Of a stretch of 64,000 bases of DNA, positions 21,325 to 33,060 are shown piece by piece. This stretch comes from Schistocephalus solidus (taxonomy: Eukaryota; Platyhelminthes; Cestoda; Diphyllobothriidea; Diphyllobothriidae), in assembly GCA_017591395.1 (NCBI GenBank), contig WEDG01005261.1, forward strand, positions 62,001-126,000, written 5' to 3'. The translations under genes and the position numbers were made by a program. Every line of letters begins with the position of its first letter. Position 1 is the first letter of the stretch. A model generated the notes under the pieces. It saw nothing but the letters and a program-made list of their open reading frames with translations, had not been told where the DNA came from and made no database searches.

Positions 21325-22980
21325 GGAAAGATAGAGTGCGGTAGATGCATCGCAAGTATACTATCACGTATAAGAAGTTCATGCGCAGGTCACTGTGTTC
21401 GCTATCAGCCTGCTGTAAAGCACGCGTTAGACATTGTCAAACTCCACGGTCAAAAAATCACCCGAGCTCTACTCCTTCATTTCAGTTTGTCAATCTAAGA
21501 CTCGTGTCTAGCTTACCTGGGAAATGGCAGTGAAAAACTTGAATCCGTGCAATTACCATACACCACATAAATCGGGAAAAAATGACCAGGGTAAAAGTAC
21601 GATTCAACCTTAAAGACGGTTAACGTCGATAACCGTTCATTCAGCCAGTTAAACACCAATCAGTTGCTCGCCTCTGTCTTGTGAATAACTACCAGTGATG
21701 GGAGTCGCTTTACGAGCGGAAAAGAGATGGCATATGCAGGTTTATCCTGCAAGTAAATAAAGCGTCTAAAAATCCTTTAGAGAAGAACGAAGAAAACTTT
21801 ACTGGAGCAGGAAATATGAATAAATCTCCTCCTTAAACTGGTCCATATCGACCTTGGAACATGGCAGGGATGCGCGTTCCATTTAACATATAAGTCAAGG
21901 TTGAGGCACATTAGTAGGCCTTCATATCTTGATGCAGAATAAACGGTCGGAGCATAAAATCCTAGCATTCAGCAAGAAAAAAAAGCTGGTCTGCAAACTT
22001 ACTTAACGACATATTAACAAACTAATTTAGTTAATCATGGAGCATAGATGCATGCTTGTTGAAATAACTTCAGCCAATGTTTAGTACTTTCGAGTGTTTA
22101 AGATAACTCATTGCTGGAGTCGTTTAAGCCAGATCTTGACAGTTTACAGACAATTTAGTCATTTCGCCCTACAGGGTTTTTCGTTTTCCAGATATCATAA
22201 TTTTTCGGGCAATCGCTCTACTAAATCTAGACGCCTACTACTACCTTTCCTTGACTGATGGTATTCCACTCACTCACGAGCATTTTACCACGCCGTACGA
22301 GAATGCGTAGGCCTGGGGATGAAAATGCAAGTCCGACGGGAAACTTTTCAAATGTTGACGTATCTAGCCGGCAGGCCGCAGACAGTATGTGAACTAACGC
22401 GTGAACCGTGATGATGGAACTTGAGGTTATCCATTTTAGGCACTTAATACAAGTATTTCAATTATTCGTTTAGCCCGTTCCGGAAAATTTAATTTTTGAA
22501 TGCAGGTTGTTTTTACTTTAAGTTTATAAATGTTAGTATAAATCTACGTTACCCTGTATTCGGTCAAATTCCTATGTTAATAACTGTTCCAGACTTAGTT
22601 TGTGCGCCTGAGAGCGTTTTAATTTTGGAGGAGAGCAATCTAACCTCGAGGGTTTTGCTAAACAAGACTTGTCGTGACTAAACAGTTATTTTCCTCCAAT
22701 GTTACCGTAAGAGCGAGGTTGCGTGCAAACTGATTATTTTTAGAAAACCAAGCTCATCGATTTTTAAGTGTCTGATCTGCAAATCTGTGTGGTTTCGTGA
22801 CCTAAAGTGCAATACCGACAAGTCGAGTAAAGCCTTGTTTAAACGTACCGGTATTGTCTTGCAATTCTCGAATGCATAATGAGAAACCGCCAAACAGTTC
22901 AACATCTAATGGTCATAAAATATGTCGTGCAGATGGAAAGCTACGTTAGAGAGGTACCGTTTCTGTATATAAGGAACACT
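21325..22980. other. No gene recognised
   Basis: This is AT-rich sequence with short open frames and no recognisable motif. I see no repeat shared with other parts of the window. Confidence 0.5.
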
Positions 22981-22984
22981 TATA

Positions 22985-23195
22985 TCCCCCGTCCTCCGGC
23001 AGGATTTGGGAACGGTAACCACACTAAATTCCACGGAAATTAGGGTTAAGGTAAGGAGTGCGGTGAAGGTTTAGGTTAGGGGTAGTATTAGACGTAGGAC
23101 AGGGAAATATTTAACCTTCCTCGAATTTCGCGCAGGACTAACTGCATTATCACAGGGTGTTCCCGTGTCCTGTCGGGGGTGGTTGGTGGGGCCAC
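22985..23195. repeat. Repeat family T, copy 3
   Basis: The left end reads CCGGCAGGATTTGGGAACGG and TAAATTCCACGGAAATTAGG. The core has TTAGGGTTAAGG and GGTTTAGGTTAGGGG. The right end, reversed, reads CCGACAGGACACGGGAACA and CGCGAAATTCGAGGAAGG. The terminal GGCAGGA/GACAGGA...GGGAACA blocks are inverted relative to each other. Confidence 0.7.
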
Positions 23196-23605
23196 TTAAC
23201 CAATTCCGACCTAAATGTGGACTAGAATCAGGAAAGGGAGGTTGAGTGAGATGCAAAACTGGCTAGTAAACTCAAAAATACTCAGGCTCAAACTTGGGAT
23301 TTCTTTAGGAATCGAATGACACTTTGGCAGATGTAGGCAGTGACAGTACTCCGAGCGTGTCAGAGCCGATTCTAGTACATCACTTGAAGTCCCCTGAGGG
23401 CATGCTGGCGCTCTCGGATCAGTATCAGGGTAAATTAGTATGGAAAGGAATGCCGCGGCAAATCATTTTCCACAAAACCTGCTCGTGATTTCTGTCAAAA
23501 TATATAACGTTCACAATCCAACAGGAATTTCAGAGGTACACGAATAATAATGGTAGATGTGCGTCATATTCCATTGTTAATATATACGACCACAACAGAA
23601 AGAGC

Positions 23606-23765
23606 AATGAGCCCATGGCTCCATGGGTAGGGTTCTGCGCTCCTTACCAACAGGTCGGGAGTTCAAACCTCTGGGGTCGGAAATAGCTGGTTGATGACGG
23701 CCAATAAGGCAAAAATGGCCAGTCCAGTCTCCCTGGTCTTTGTCGGTAATGCTCTTCTGTCACTA
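23606..23765 (+). repeat. tRNA-derived SINE (SINE-1c)
   Basis: The head reads GAGCCCATGGCTCCATGGGT and has a B-box-like GGGAGTTCAAACCTC. The tail reads GCTGGTTGATGACGGCCAAT and AAAAATGGCCAGTCCAGTC, ending in TCCCTGGTCTTTGTCGG. Head and tail are in the same order as the copies at 17525-17680 (reverse) and 24757-24905. Confidence 0.75.
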
Positions 23766-24756
23766 ATAATAGTAAAACTGCGAAAGCAGCTGACTCAAGC
23801 CCAAGTGGTCCACACCACCACTTAACACGGGTGATAGAGGAAAGACGACAGTGCATAAACACGGCATGCATGGTTTACAAGTGCAGTCAAATTTAGGTGC
23901 TAACGCCATCGTATAACTAAAACTCCACCAGTGCCTTCCCCGCATTCACTTCATATCAGGGTAAATCGGGTGTTTATTCGGATTATCAGCTAGTTTTCCA
24001 TTCGTGATCCCAAACGCAAATAGACTGATCTGGGATGGTAAGCCGATAGGCGTGTGTCCGGCGGTTATCTCGTGAAGTAGTTGGTTGATGGTTGCTTTTG
24101 ATGGTTGGATTGTGGTGTCTTGTTCACCAATACGGGGAGCCGGAGCTCCACCTCGTCAAGGCTGATTTGGGGCCGATTATCGGCTGGGCAATATAATCAC
24201 GCTCTTTTAATTACTGCAATTTGTCAAGATCCGTCCTGTGGAACAACGTTTGATGGGTGAAAGCACCGATGAAATGCGAGGTTTTAGCACGGACATAGGA
24301 TGTGGGGGAAGGGGAAATCAGCGGCAGCAAAGACGCAGGTGCATGAGGCAGTGACACAGTTACCTCGTAATTTAATAAATCCGGCTAGGGCCATCATTCA
24401 CTTCTTCGCCCTCTCCTCTGGAATGACAGCCTATCCACCATTTAACGTTCAAAGACGGTTGAGGTGTCATGTCCGCAACCTACGCAACACAGTTGTCAAA
24501 TCACTCGCAACCACCTGTCTTCTCCCTGCTGTTCCACGGTGCTCAGTTTGCCCTCCCACAACCTGCCACCTATTTGTGGGTAAGCACAGCCCACGCAGGT
24601 GGTCGCATGGTGACTAGCAATCAACAACCGGTAATTATAGTTGGCAGAAACAGAAACAGAGGGCCAAGCTCGACAAAAAAACTCATTCGGATCCAATCTT
24701 AGGTCCCACCAGCGTTGGGCATTTGACATTCCCGATCTAAACCGGCAAGACAACGA

Positions 24757-24905
24757 GCCCGTGGCTCAATGGTTAGAGCGTTGGACTTCTGATCAACGGG
24801 TCACATGTTCCATCCTCAGGTGGGGCATCCCTGTGGTTGGGTACGATTGAATGATGATGTCTTATTAGTCATTACAGTCTCCCTTGTCTTTGTCAACATT
24901 GTTAA
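24757..24905 (+). repeat. tRNA-derived SINE (SINE-1d)
   Basis: The head reads GAGCCCGTGGCTCAATGG, then TTAGAGCGTTGGACTTCTGA and a B-box-like GGGTCACATGTTCCATC. The tail reads TGATGATGTCTTATTAGTCA, then CAGTCTCCCTTGTCTTTGTC. The head keeps the clearest A box of the four copies and looks arginine- or leucine-tRNA-like. Confidence 0.75.
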
Positions 24906-25640
24906 TTGAGCGTTTTAGTCTACAGGACTGACGACGGTAAGTAAAGTCAGAAATGCTGATTCGAAGAGACCTGTCCTTGTCGGTAAAAACCGAATCGACT
25001 ACTAGTTATTATATTAGATACCTGCCTCCCACAGCGGGCTGAGCAGTGAATTTGCTGGATCAATACATGGGTCAGATTGGCATTCGATACGCTGGTTACG
25101 TGGAGTCCGTGAAGACCCATAGATACTGCCATACACGAGGAGCGTGCGATGACACGCCGAGATGTAGGTTTTCACGCAGCGCCAGCCATTGCGCTTCTCC
25201 CAGCACCAGCTGCTTGACAAGCACGGACACTCGACTGGGAGAAGGAATAAAGAGCGAGCGAGCTCGACTCTAGTGGCTCCATCCTCACGGCACATCAGCA
25301 GATTCGTCCTTATAATAAATCTGCCACGCTTGTATCTATCACACTGCGCTGCAAGTCGTGGCTTGAAATGCTGTCTGTAAGGATTACTTAAGTGCTGCCC
25401 CCTCCATCGGACAGGATATTAGAGCAGTAACCACCCGCAATAAACGTGGCTTTGCGATAAATTCCTTCCAACAAACAATACGACGCGCTAAAAGTTGTAG
25501 CTTGGGGGGTTGCCAACTGACGGAATAACTTGGCCCTTCTCAGAATTGAGAGCCAGGCTGCAATGGCTACTTCTGAATGTGGCCTCTGCGGCACTTCTGT
25601 GCTCTATCTAATATATACACCGGATCACTTCTTGTTTCTG
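24906..25640. other. No gene recognised
   Basis: This is moderately GC-rich sequence between the SINE and the minisatellite. Open frames at 25014-25295 (-) and 25388-25594 (-) show no motif. Confidence 0.5.
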
Positions 25641-25908
25641 CGTGTGATACGCGTATGCGTGCTGTTTCTGTCTGTGGTACGTGTATGCGAGCTGTTTCTG
25701 CGTGTGGTACGTGTATGCGGGCTGTTTCTGCGTGTGGTACGCGTATGCGGGCTGTTTCTGCGTGTGGTACGCGTATGTGAGCTGTTTCTGCGTGTGGTAC
25801 GTGTATGCGAGCTGTTTCTGCGTGTGGTACGCGTATGCGGGCTGTTTCTGCGTGTGGTAGGCGTATGTGAGCTGTTTCTGCGTGTGGTACGCGTATGTGA
25901 GCTGTTTA
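25637..25908. repeat. Minisatellite, about nine units of 30 bp
   Basis: The word GCTGTTTCTG recurs at exact 30-base steps from about 25660 to 25870, with a final GCTGTTTAG at about 25900. The rest of the unit is CGTGTGGTACG(C/T)GTATG(C/T)G(G/A). Only a few positions vary between units. Because 30 is a multiple of three, three frames stay open across the array (one + and two -). These frames are a by-product of the repeat and are not supported as genes. Confidence 0.95.
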
Positions 25909-25909
25909 G

Positions 25910-26120
25910 CTCTGTCGGTCTCCGCGCCTGAGCCCGCATCCGGCGGTCCTGATTCAGTCTTGCCACCGGACCCAGGTGGATGAAGGAGAAGAGAGCGTGG
26001 ACGACGGTGCACAATTCTACTATCACTATAAGCTAATTCACGCCGAGGTCAGCATCCCTGCGTCGGTCATGCTGCGCGGGGAAATCGCCGTCCGCGACGG
26101 CCGTGTCTGACATGCCGGCG
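25910..26120 (-). repeat. Repeat family A, copy 3
   Basis: On the - strand it reads CGGACGGCGATTTCCCC, GGCGTGAATTAGCTTATAGT, GATAGTAGAATTGTGCACC, TTCATCCACCTGGGTCCGG and GGCAAGACTGAATCAGGACC. The order matches 37830-37950 on the + strand. It directly abuts the minisatellite. Confidence 0.65.
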
Positions 26121-26124
26121 TAAG

Positions 26125-27530
26125 CCGAGAAGGCTGCGTCACCTCCGTGTTGAACGTGTGAGTGGTTGGACAGTGAGCTGAATGAAGGTGGCATAGTTAC
26201 GTGGCCGTAATGGCTGACAGGCCATTTCGCTCGTAGCATACGCGAACAGCGCAGAGGTGGGGGTGACTCCGCACCGTGCGAGAGGTGACCGTTCGGAAGC
26301 GGCACACATGCGGGTCAGGTCAGTCATCGCGGGCGTCACCTGACAGCCGGACATCGGGCGGCTAGAGCGGCTTCCACCAGCGTGAACCCCACAGGGAGGC
26401 TCCGAGTCTGACCTTTGCACCTGTTGCTCTCGGATCAACAGCGGAGCATCTAATAGCGCTTAGACTCGGCCCTCGAGGGAGCAAGTTACTCAATCCGCTC
26501 GAATGATAGGGGGAAAGTGGACCGAACAAACCTATGTTTACATGCCATTAATCGCAAGTGCTGTTACTCAACAGTTCCGCAGCTCCGTTCATACGGGACG
26601 CGTCATACATAATAGTAAATCAAGCAGCGAGGCAGGGAAGTAACCGCTAATAAATTACGATTTGCGTAGACTTCGCCTCAAACGACCGTCAGCATGACCA
26701 ACTTCCCCTAAAGGTCAGGTGTATTTGACTACTTTCAGGAGAGTACTAGTGTTTGTTGCATTAAGCAAATATAACTCGATGAATAGTGGCACCACAGTTC
26801 ATGCATTGAACTGTCACCGAAGCATTATACAGATCACTTTTTATAGGCTTTTAATGATTTACTTTTAAATGGCGACGGCTTTTTCCAGCTGAACCTGTCT
26901 GCTGTAGATTTATTATTTTCATGAATATTTTGCGAAATGCAGGTTGACAATATCTTTTAAGTTGAACTTGACTCTCCTTATGTTTTCCCACTTCCTCGAA
27001 TAATGAGGTCAGCACTAGTATAGTTGAAAACCTCTATCGGCATTGGTCGGCGTTTGGTTCTCTCCAGTTCGCAAATACTAAGCCGTCCCGATGATCCTCT
27101 GTAGCGTTGGTCAGAGTTCATTCCGACCTGAGGAATTCTGTTCGTCACTTCTTGAGGTATTACCAATGTATATCTACGAACTCCCTAGGGGGTGCTCAGT
27201 CTAGCTTTTAATAACGGTATAAGATTACGGCAGTAGTGCTGTTCGATTTGGGCTGTTAAGCTGCGAACATTCGATGACTTGTATGGCGGCGGGCACCCTG
27301 ATGACTGCGATTCGGTCCTTCATTTCGATGGACCAAGAGCATCAGCAAATACCCTCTGAGTTGCGGTTGAGTTAGATGGCGAATTGACTGCTAAATTGAT
27401 CACCACAGGTGTTCCGTATAAACTCAGAGAAATCCTTGGTAAACAACAGATATTGGACTTCTTCGCCTTCGTAGTCGTTAAATGTTATGTCAAATGCGTT
27501 AGTGTAGTAACGACCACTTCCACCGCCGGC
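26125..27530. other. No gene recognised; GC-rich then AT-rich
   Basis: The part 26125-26460 is unusually GC-rich for the window and has open frames on the - strand (26033-26438), but none has a motif. From 26500 on the composition falls back and nothing is recognised. Confidence 0.45.
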
Positions 27531-27534
27531 CTTC

Positions 27535-27670
27535 TTGAAGCTGCCTTGACCCCGGACCCAGGTGGGGAGTGGAACAGAGAGTGAGTTAGATGCAACGAAA
27601 GTCTGCTCTCATTATAATGCAGCGCATGTCGCCGTCCCTGCACGGACATGCTGCTGAGCACACGGTGTAC
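27535..27670 (-). repeat. Repeat family A, copy 4 (partial)
   Basis: On the - strand it reads GTGCAGGGACGGCGACATGC, TTCGTTGCATCTAACTCACT, CACTCCCCACCTGGGTCC and GGGGTCAAGGCAGC, matching 37820-37935 in order. Confidence 0.7.
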
Positions 27671-27674
27671 ATAG

Positions 27675-28620
27675 TCGACACTAAGACGGTTGAACTGTTA
27701 TGGAGTAGTAGTTAACACTGTGTATAACAGCACGCTCCTTATGTTCTGAGCAACTTTGTATTCCTTCACATGCATTCCCTGCACCTATTTGTTCAAACCG
27801 CAGAAACCTTTTCTAGGGCAGGTGCTATCTGACAGTGGAGAGGTGAAGTCTTTTGGTGCTTCCTTTATACTGAGGTCTTGTTTCGGGTTGGAACTATAGA
27901 TTTTCAGCTCATAATTAGACCATAGTTATTTTAACGCTCAACGCCAGGATGAAGCCGTAGTAACGTGCCATGATGTCACCGCGACTCGTCATCGCTGATG
28001 ATTGCCGCTCTATTGCAACCAAAGAGGCGTAGTTTCATTCTGATGGGGTGACCGTAAATGCCTTCTTACTGATGAAAACCATTGCTGCCTTTTGACATTC
28101 CACTTCTCGAGTCCATTATATTTTAGTTGTACCCGCCTCCCACTTAACATAGGTTCCGAGATACGATAAGATCATTCAGATCAGCTTTGTATCTGGAATA
28201 TTCAAACGGGGCCAAGGCTGTCCGTAATTCTAATGAGCTGGTCTTATGGCTGCGAAAAATGGGACAAGTATGTCAGCAGGTCCCAACTCATTGTTACAGA
28301 AAAGGGTAAGGAGGAGCATTGATATTTTTGCTTGTGTCTCAGTTGTACATGAGCCCGCTGGCATCCATGGCCACTTAAAAGACAGGGGCTCATATACGCT
28401 ACCAAGGATAATTTATCCAGTCTTCTTCCCATCCGGGGAGAACAAATTTTATCTGAATGGAGCGGCTTGGACAAGAAAACAACTTGCCCACGTCTACTTC
28501 CGCGGAGGTAAAGCTACCCGATGTGGAAACGGTGTTTCCAAGCGGATTTATAACTAATCTTTTCAGACTTTCCTATTACTGTTGAGGTAAATTGAATGAA
28601 AGGGGACCAGAAATTGTTCG
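27675..28620. other. No gene recognised
   Basis: The + frame 28246-28557 (103 codons) includes a stretch rich in ordinary residues but shows no domain or splice structure I can name. No other feature is seen. Confidence 0.4.
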
Positions 28621-28624
28621 GGAC

Positions 28625-28930
28625 ATGTTCAGTTTATAAAGGGAAAGATAGGCAAATGCCTTTGAACTCCCTCTTGTTTACAGTATGGCTAAAAAGACTC
28701 TGGTACATCATGAAAATGTAAAAAAGTTGGTTTACATAATAGCGTGCAGACATGAATTAAAATTAGAGATAGCTGCATGAGCTTGGCCTCACATTCCCTG
28801 CCCACATACACGGAGACCCAAGGACACGAAAAGATCAAGCCCAGTACGGCTGAAGGGTGGAATGGGGTGATCTTGCACAAAATCAGTTCACTCATGTCCA
28901 TACATCGCTGTCGAAGTTCTCTTAGTCGCA
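28625..28930 (-). repeat. Probable CR1-like LINE 3' remnant
   Basis: The + strand word TCAGTTTATAAAGGGAAAGA, followed by CAAATGCCTTTGAACTCCCT, recurs at 50350-50400 as GAGTTTATAAAGGG...GCAAATGCCTTCGAACTCCC. The resemblance continues loosely through GGTTTACATAATAGC versus GGTTATTTACATAATCGC. The 50.35 kb copy sits at the 3' side of a - strand CR1-like LINE, so both are probably LINE 3' ends. Confidence 0.45.
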
Positions 28931-29204
28931 CGAAGGTTCAAATATAAACTCCCCGAGCTTGGCCAATAGTGGCGACTATTTTCATATGATTACGCCTGTA
29001 TTAGCAAGAGATGAGCGGAGGACGCTGGGCTCAGCACCGCGTCGTGAATCCACATGGTAGAGTTGGGCGTCAGGCGAGCCCAGAGCGCAATACTTATTCC
29101 ATTCAACTAGAGCTGACTTGAGAGGGTCAGCTACCCAAGCTGCCCGCCTGAGCACCCATCGACATCGACTAAACGTTCACCCGTCCAACAAGTGAGAGTC
29201 TCCC

Positions 29205-29450
29205 CACTACCCCGGCAAGACCTGGGAACAAGAACCGTACGCAATAAAGTGGTTTTGCGCCAAATTTCAGGGAAATTAAAGTCGGGGTTGGGGTTAAGGT
29301 TAGGGTTGTCAGTAAAGTTTGGGTTAGTGTTAGGTTAAGGGCACGGAAATGGTTAACCTTCCTGGAATTTAGCATAAGGCCGCCTGCAGAACTCGGGGGA
29401 CGCGTTCCTATTCCAGTTTCCTGCCGTATGGCGGTGGGCGGAGGGACGTA
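29205..29450. repeat. Repeat family T, copy 4
   Basis: The left end reads CCGGCAAGACCTGGGAACAA and GCGCCAAATTTCAGGGAAAT. The core has GGGGTTAAGGTTAGGGTTG. The right end, reversed, reads CGGCAGGAAACTGGAATAGG, AACGCG and GCTAAATTCCAGGAAGGTTA. Inverted ends of about 85 bases surround about 75 bases of telomere-like core. Confidence 0.75.
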
Positions 29451-29454
29451 TAAG

Positions 29455-30280
29455 CAATTCTAACCAGATGACCTAGAATGACCAGAAGGTTTCATGCGCC
29501 CGATATTGATTGGAATAATTTGATCGCATTATCAAAGCCACTGGCCGTCTGTTAGAACCTATCAGTTTCTTATAGATCGTGGGTCCAAAGCGGCTGTGAT
29601 GTGTAAACCCCACGTCAAATACCAAAATAGCGCATTTATTTATTAGGTAGGGTGCAATTTACACCAATCGAAGCTCCAAGGAAAAGTCGATAAGCAACTG
29701 CAAACTCGCGTGGACAACTACAGAAAAACAGCATAGATAGGCAACTATGGTTTCCTAATGGCTAAGCCGTGTACAACTGCCGAGGACCCAACCACCCTTC
29801 TCGGGACGGCGTCTTGCATTTTAGCAGAATATCGTAAATCCCGAGGTTCTGTACAAACGTCTGACACAAGTTACGCGCTGAGAAACCCTTTTACCAACCG
29901 ACCAGGGGACTGGAATGCTCACATTCCCCCCCGATGAGTCATCTCACAGAAGAAGCATGTGCGCGTGTTTCCCTGCATTCCATGAACGAGGCTCGGCAAC
30001 GTTCCGCATTGACTGTGGCCACAGAGCTCCCGTCAACTCTGATCGAACCATGTCTGCGAGGATTTTACTCAGCTTTTCTCTATCTCCCTCTTGAAGCGGA
30101 TTAGACAGAATATAGCCAATACATATACCTTTTCAGTGAGAATGACATGCCGTTTTTGAATGCACTTGTTATGGGCAGATCATGCTCTCTTCCTCTACCG
30201 TGTTGGGGTTGGGATAACCGTCAATCAAGCATACGCTTTGTGCGAATTTTAAGTACCATGCCGGGTCATAACAATTTGGC
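29455..30280. other. No gene recognised
   Basis: This is the region downstream (on the - strand) of the Gypsy gag remnant. I looked for the zinc-knuckle and protease that should follow gag and did not find them, so the element is broken off here. Confidence 0.5.
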
Positions 30281-30961
30281 AACGCAGGCGAGAGTAAGCA
30301 GGGCTTGACAATCCGAAGCCAGCTCTTGGAGTCTGACTGGGTTGTTCTGTTGCACTTGGGATAGGTGAGTGTCCGGATGTCACCTTATTAGGGAACTGGA
30401 GAACGCAGATAAATACGAGGCATTTAGACTTGTCTTCTGTGAGAGAACCGAGCTGAAAACGCCCAAACCCATGATTGACAATGCCCGCATACGTGATGAA
30501 ATCATTGGATTCCCGTTTGTATAGTTGGAGGCCCTACAATCGAGTGCTAAACAGGGACAACTGCTCACCAAAAATCTGCGACAACGTTGTCAACATGTCC
30601 GCGAAAGTGATTTCTCGTGGGTTCTTGGGAAGGATAAAGTCGGCATAGCGTTCGTGCTTGGCAGGGCCCAGTTTGTGGAGTAGGAGTCGCTCCTTGCATG
30701 CGTCGTCCTAGGCAGCCAGATCGACAGAGGACAGATCCTCGTATCGTTTTTACCTGTAATAAAATGTGATATGGGCCTGTGGGGCATAACGAAATTCACT
30801 TGTACTGCTGGCAGTGTGATAGACGGATTGTGAACCACCAGCGGCACTCGAGTGGCCCATGGATGAATTTGATAGCTCTGACTGTGAGGGCTTCCATCAG
30901 ATTCAGCGGTTGCTGCAGCATCTGCTTCAAGTCAGCGTATTCGTTTGCCATCGTTGGTTAG
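30280..30961 (-). pseudogene. Gypsy (CsRn1-type) LTR-retrotransposon gag remnant
   Basis: On the - strand an ATG at 30961 opens MANEYADLKQMLQQ. After a frame change the capsid-like core reads KERLLLHKL, RYADFILPKNPREIT, LTTLSQIFGEQLSLF, then DFITYAGIVNHGFGRFQLGS and LTEDKSKCLVFICVLQF. The FILPK...LSQIFGEQ...TYAGIVN...F.L.SL.ED.FKCL pattern is that of gag in Metaviridae of the CsRn1 type found in flatworms. Gag forms the particle in which the RNA is reverse transcribed. Two in-frame TAG codons interrupt it, one before KERLLL and one after LFSTRL. No zinc knuckle, protease or polymerase follows. It is a decayed 5' fragment. Its 5' side may keep a primer site (see 31012-31028). Confidence 0.8.
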
Positions 30962-31011
30962 AAACAGGGATGGGAAAGTGTACTAGCGAAGAGCGATCTG
31001 GAGTGGCACCG

Positions 31012-31028
31012 ATGTAACGGGGTCACAT
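31012..31028 (-). promoter_or_regulatory. Candidate primer-binding site of the Gypsy remnant
   Basis: The - strand reads TGTGACCCCGTTACATC, about 50 bases upstream of the gag ATG. CsRn1-type elements are known for a tryptophan-tRNA primer site that begins TGGTGACCCCG; nine of the first eleven positions agree. The sequence just before it ends in TTCA, compatible with an LTR end in CA. The call rests on position plus a short match. Confidence 0.4.
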
Positions 31029-31059
31029 GAATAACCATTGACCGTCGCGAATGCCGACG

Positions 31060-31330
31060 TGCCCCAGGAGTCACAGTACTGGTGGCTTGCACACGAATTA
31101 GTTTACAGTGAAGCAGTCTGACGCCCGTTCGGGCCCGGCACATATGCAGCACGGTCGGTTCCGAAGACCAAGAACGAGCATCACAGAGGTTGGCGGTGGG
31201 GTTGAGTTGAAGGGACCAAGTCTTGCTTGGACCGCTGTGATTAGCAAGAAATACTGCGGTACTCCGACAAACTGTACGGAAGAACTGGGGCCTCATACGG
31301 ACGACAATAAAGGTAAATTGGGGCATCACT
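31060..31330 (-). repeat. Possible LTR of the Gypsy remnant, resembling family A
   Basis: If 31012-31028 is the primer site, the 5' LTR lies here on the - strand. The + strand words GGTGGCTTGCACACGAATTA and GTTTACAGTGAAGCAG resemble GGTGACTTGCGCGTGAATTA and GTTTTAAGTGATAGTAG in family A (37845-37870). The link to family A is a short match only. The outer boundary is not seen. Confidence 0.35.
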
Positions 31331-31334
31331 GCCA

Positions 31335-32970
31335 GTAAAATATGGCATGTGCCAGTCTTACCATTTTGTATTTTCGCTTATATTGGCAAGTTACTGCTCC
31401 CTTCACCGATCACCGTTTGTTTATGTTCGAGGTGTCCAGTCAACAAACACCCTTCTAAAGCCTCCCATGTCCCTTCCACTCCGGCCTGTCTCTTATATTT
31501 TGCCCAAAGCTATGTTCAAAATCTTTGCGGCGAATATTCAGCATATTTGAATTAAGCTTTTCAAAGTTCCTTCATCGAAAGGTCGTGTTGCCAGTTTTTT
31601 CGTCGTTTAAACGAAATCGAAATGATAAATGACTAACGTATACTGCTTTTTGATGAAAATTCCTTTAAAACGATCATACGGATAAAAGTGTCTTGGGTAA
31701 ATGATAAGAACCATTATAGTTCAGTACGTAACCTCCTTGCTTAGAAAGGTCAGATATCTATGTCCAATGAATAACCACTGACGATGACCTTATTTTCTTT
31801 ATTAAAAGTTACCGATTTGGCAAAGTCTCATTTTGGAGCTGACAGAAGCGCTCTTCTCAAAGCGGATGTCCATTGAACTGCTTAATCCGGACGTTTTTAC
31901 TGGCTTTACGAAGTTTTGGCTGAGGTCAACCGTGGTTGTTCTTCCTCGTGAAAATCAACTGATCACTGCAGTAATTCTTGTCAGCTCACAGCATTTAACA
32001 GTTCTACACATTTATTTTACTTTAAAAGCTTTTGTAAACAAATGCTTACCGGTTTTCTTAGGCTGATTAGTCATCCTTATTAGAGTGGTGTTTTGTCTCG
32101 AGATAAACCAGGTCTCTCTCCCACCAACTCAGGACTAGCTTACGACTGGAAAAATAACATACCCTCTGCGAAATTTCTGTCGAGTCTGGTATAAAACCTG
32201 GCGGCTGGATAAGAAATATAATCCTTCCATGATTCTGCAAACCACAGTATCGGAGGTCTGACGGCGCACAATTTTCATCAACAGAAGATGGCTATCTGCC
32301 ATCTGCCTGAAGACTGTATTTCCGATTCGATCGTTCGAATTATTTGTCTTCAGTCTTTAATCTGACCAGGGAATTTAGCTCGATAGTTTGCAGATGAAGG
32401 CAGAGGGGAGATTAACGAAGGATTATTTTGTTCTAAATATAAGTAGTAATTTTTATTTGCTCATACAAGCCATGATGAAGTTTTAACCTTTCAAAGTGAA
32501 CTTTTTATTAGTACAAGTTGGTCCCCTAACCAATAAGGAGTTGAAAAGTAATGCAATCGGTCACTGCTCGAATTCACCGTTTAACGAAACGAATTTTTTG
32601 GTACTCACAGGAAGATTGACCATTGATGCGAAGTTGGTGTTCAGCTTTCATTTTGGCATATATAAATAAGACTTGGGCGCCGTACAGAATTGTAGGCAAC
32701 ATCAGGGAATCGTGTATATGGGCCCTGCTCGCTTCGCTGCTCCTTCATCCCAAAATAATTATAGAGGGAAAATGCGATCCTGGAGTCATTCCCGGTTAAT
32801 TCGCGCCATTCTCCCACAACACGAGTTATCATAAACAATGGAATTCAACAATCGTTTTGGGACGGCTCAGTAGCCATATACAGGGGGGCACCGCTTGATA
32901 TATCATGGGGAATGAACGGGAAAACAAGCGCTATTGCATAGAGCCGGTGGAGCTTGGTGGCTTGTATAAA
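31335..32970. other. No gene recognised
   Basis: This is AT-rich sequence with short open frames on both strands (for example 31833-32066 +). None has a recognisable motif or a repeat partner. Confidence 0.5.
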
Positions 32971-32973
32971 AAT

Positions 32974-33060
32974 ATCCCTCCTCCTCCTCCTCCTCCTCCT
33001 CCTCCTCCTCCTCCTCCTCTCCTCCTCCTCCTCCTCCTCCTCCTCCTCCTCCTCCTCCTC
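32974..33060. repeat. (CCT)n microsatellite
   Basis: About 28 CCT triplets run here, interrupted once near 33019-33021 by CTCTCC, which shifts the phase. The long + frame over it (poly-Pro then poly-Leu) and the - frame (poly-Gly then poly-Arg) are products of the repeat. Confidence 0.97.

Noticed and set aside
25530..26026. Three overlapping frames of about 133 codons with decapeptide repeats
   Set aside because: They are the translation of a 30 bp minisatellite on both strands.
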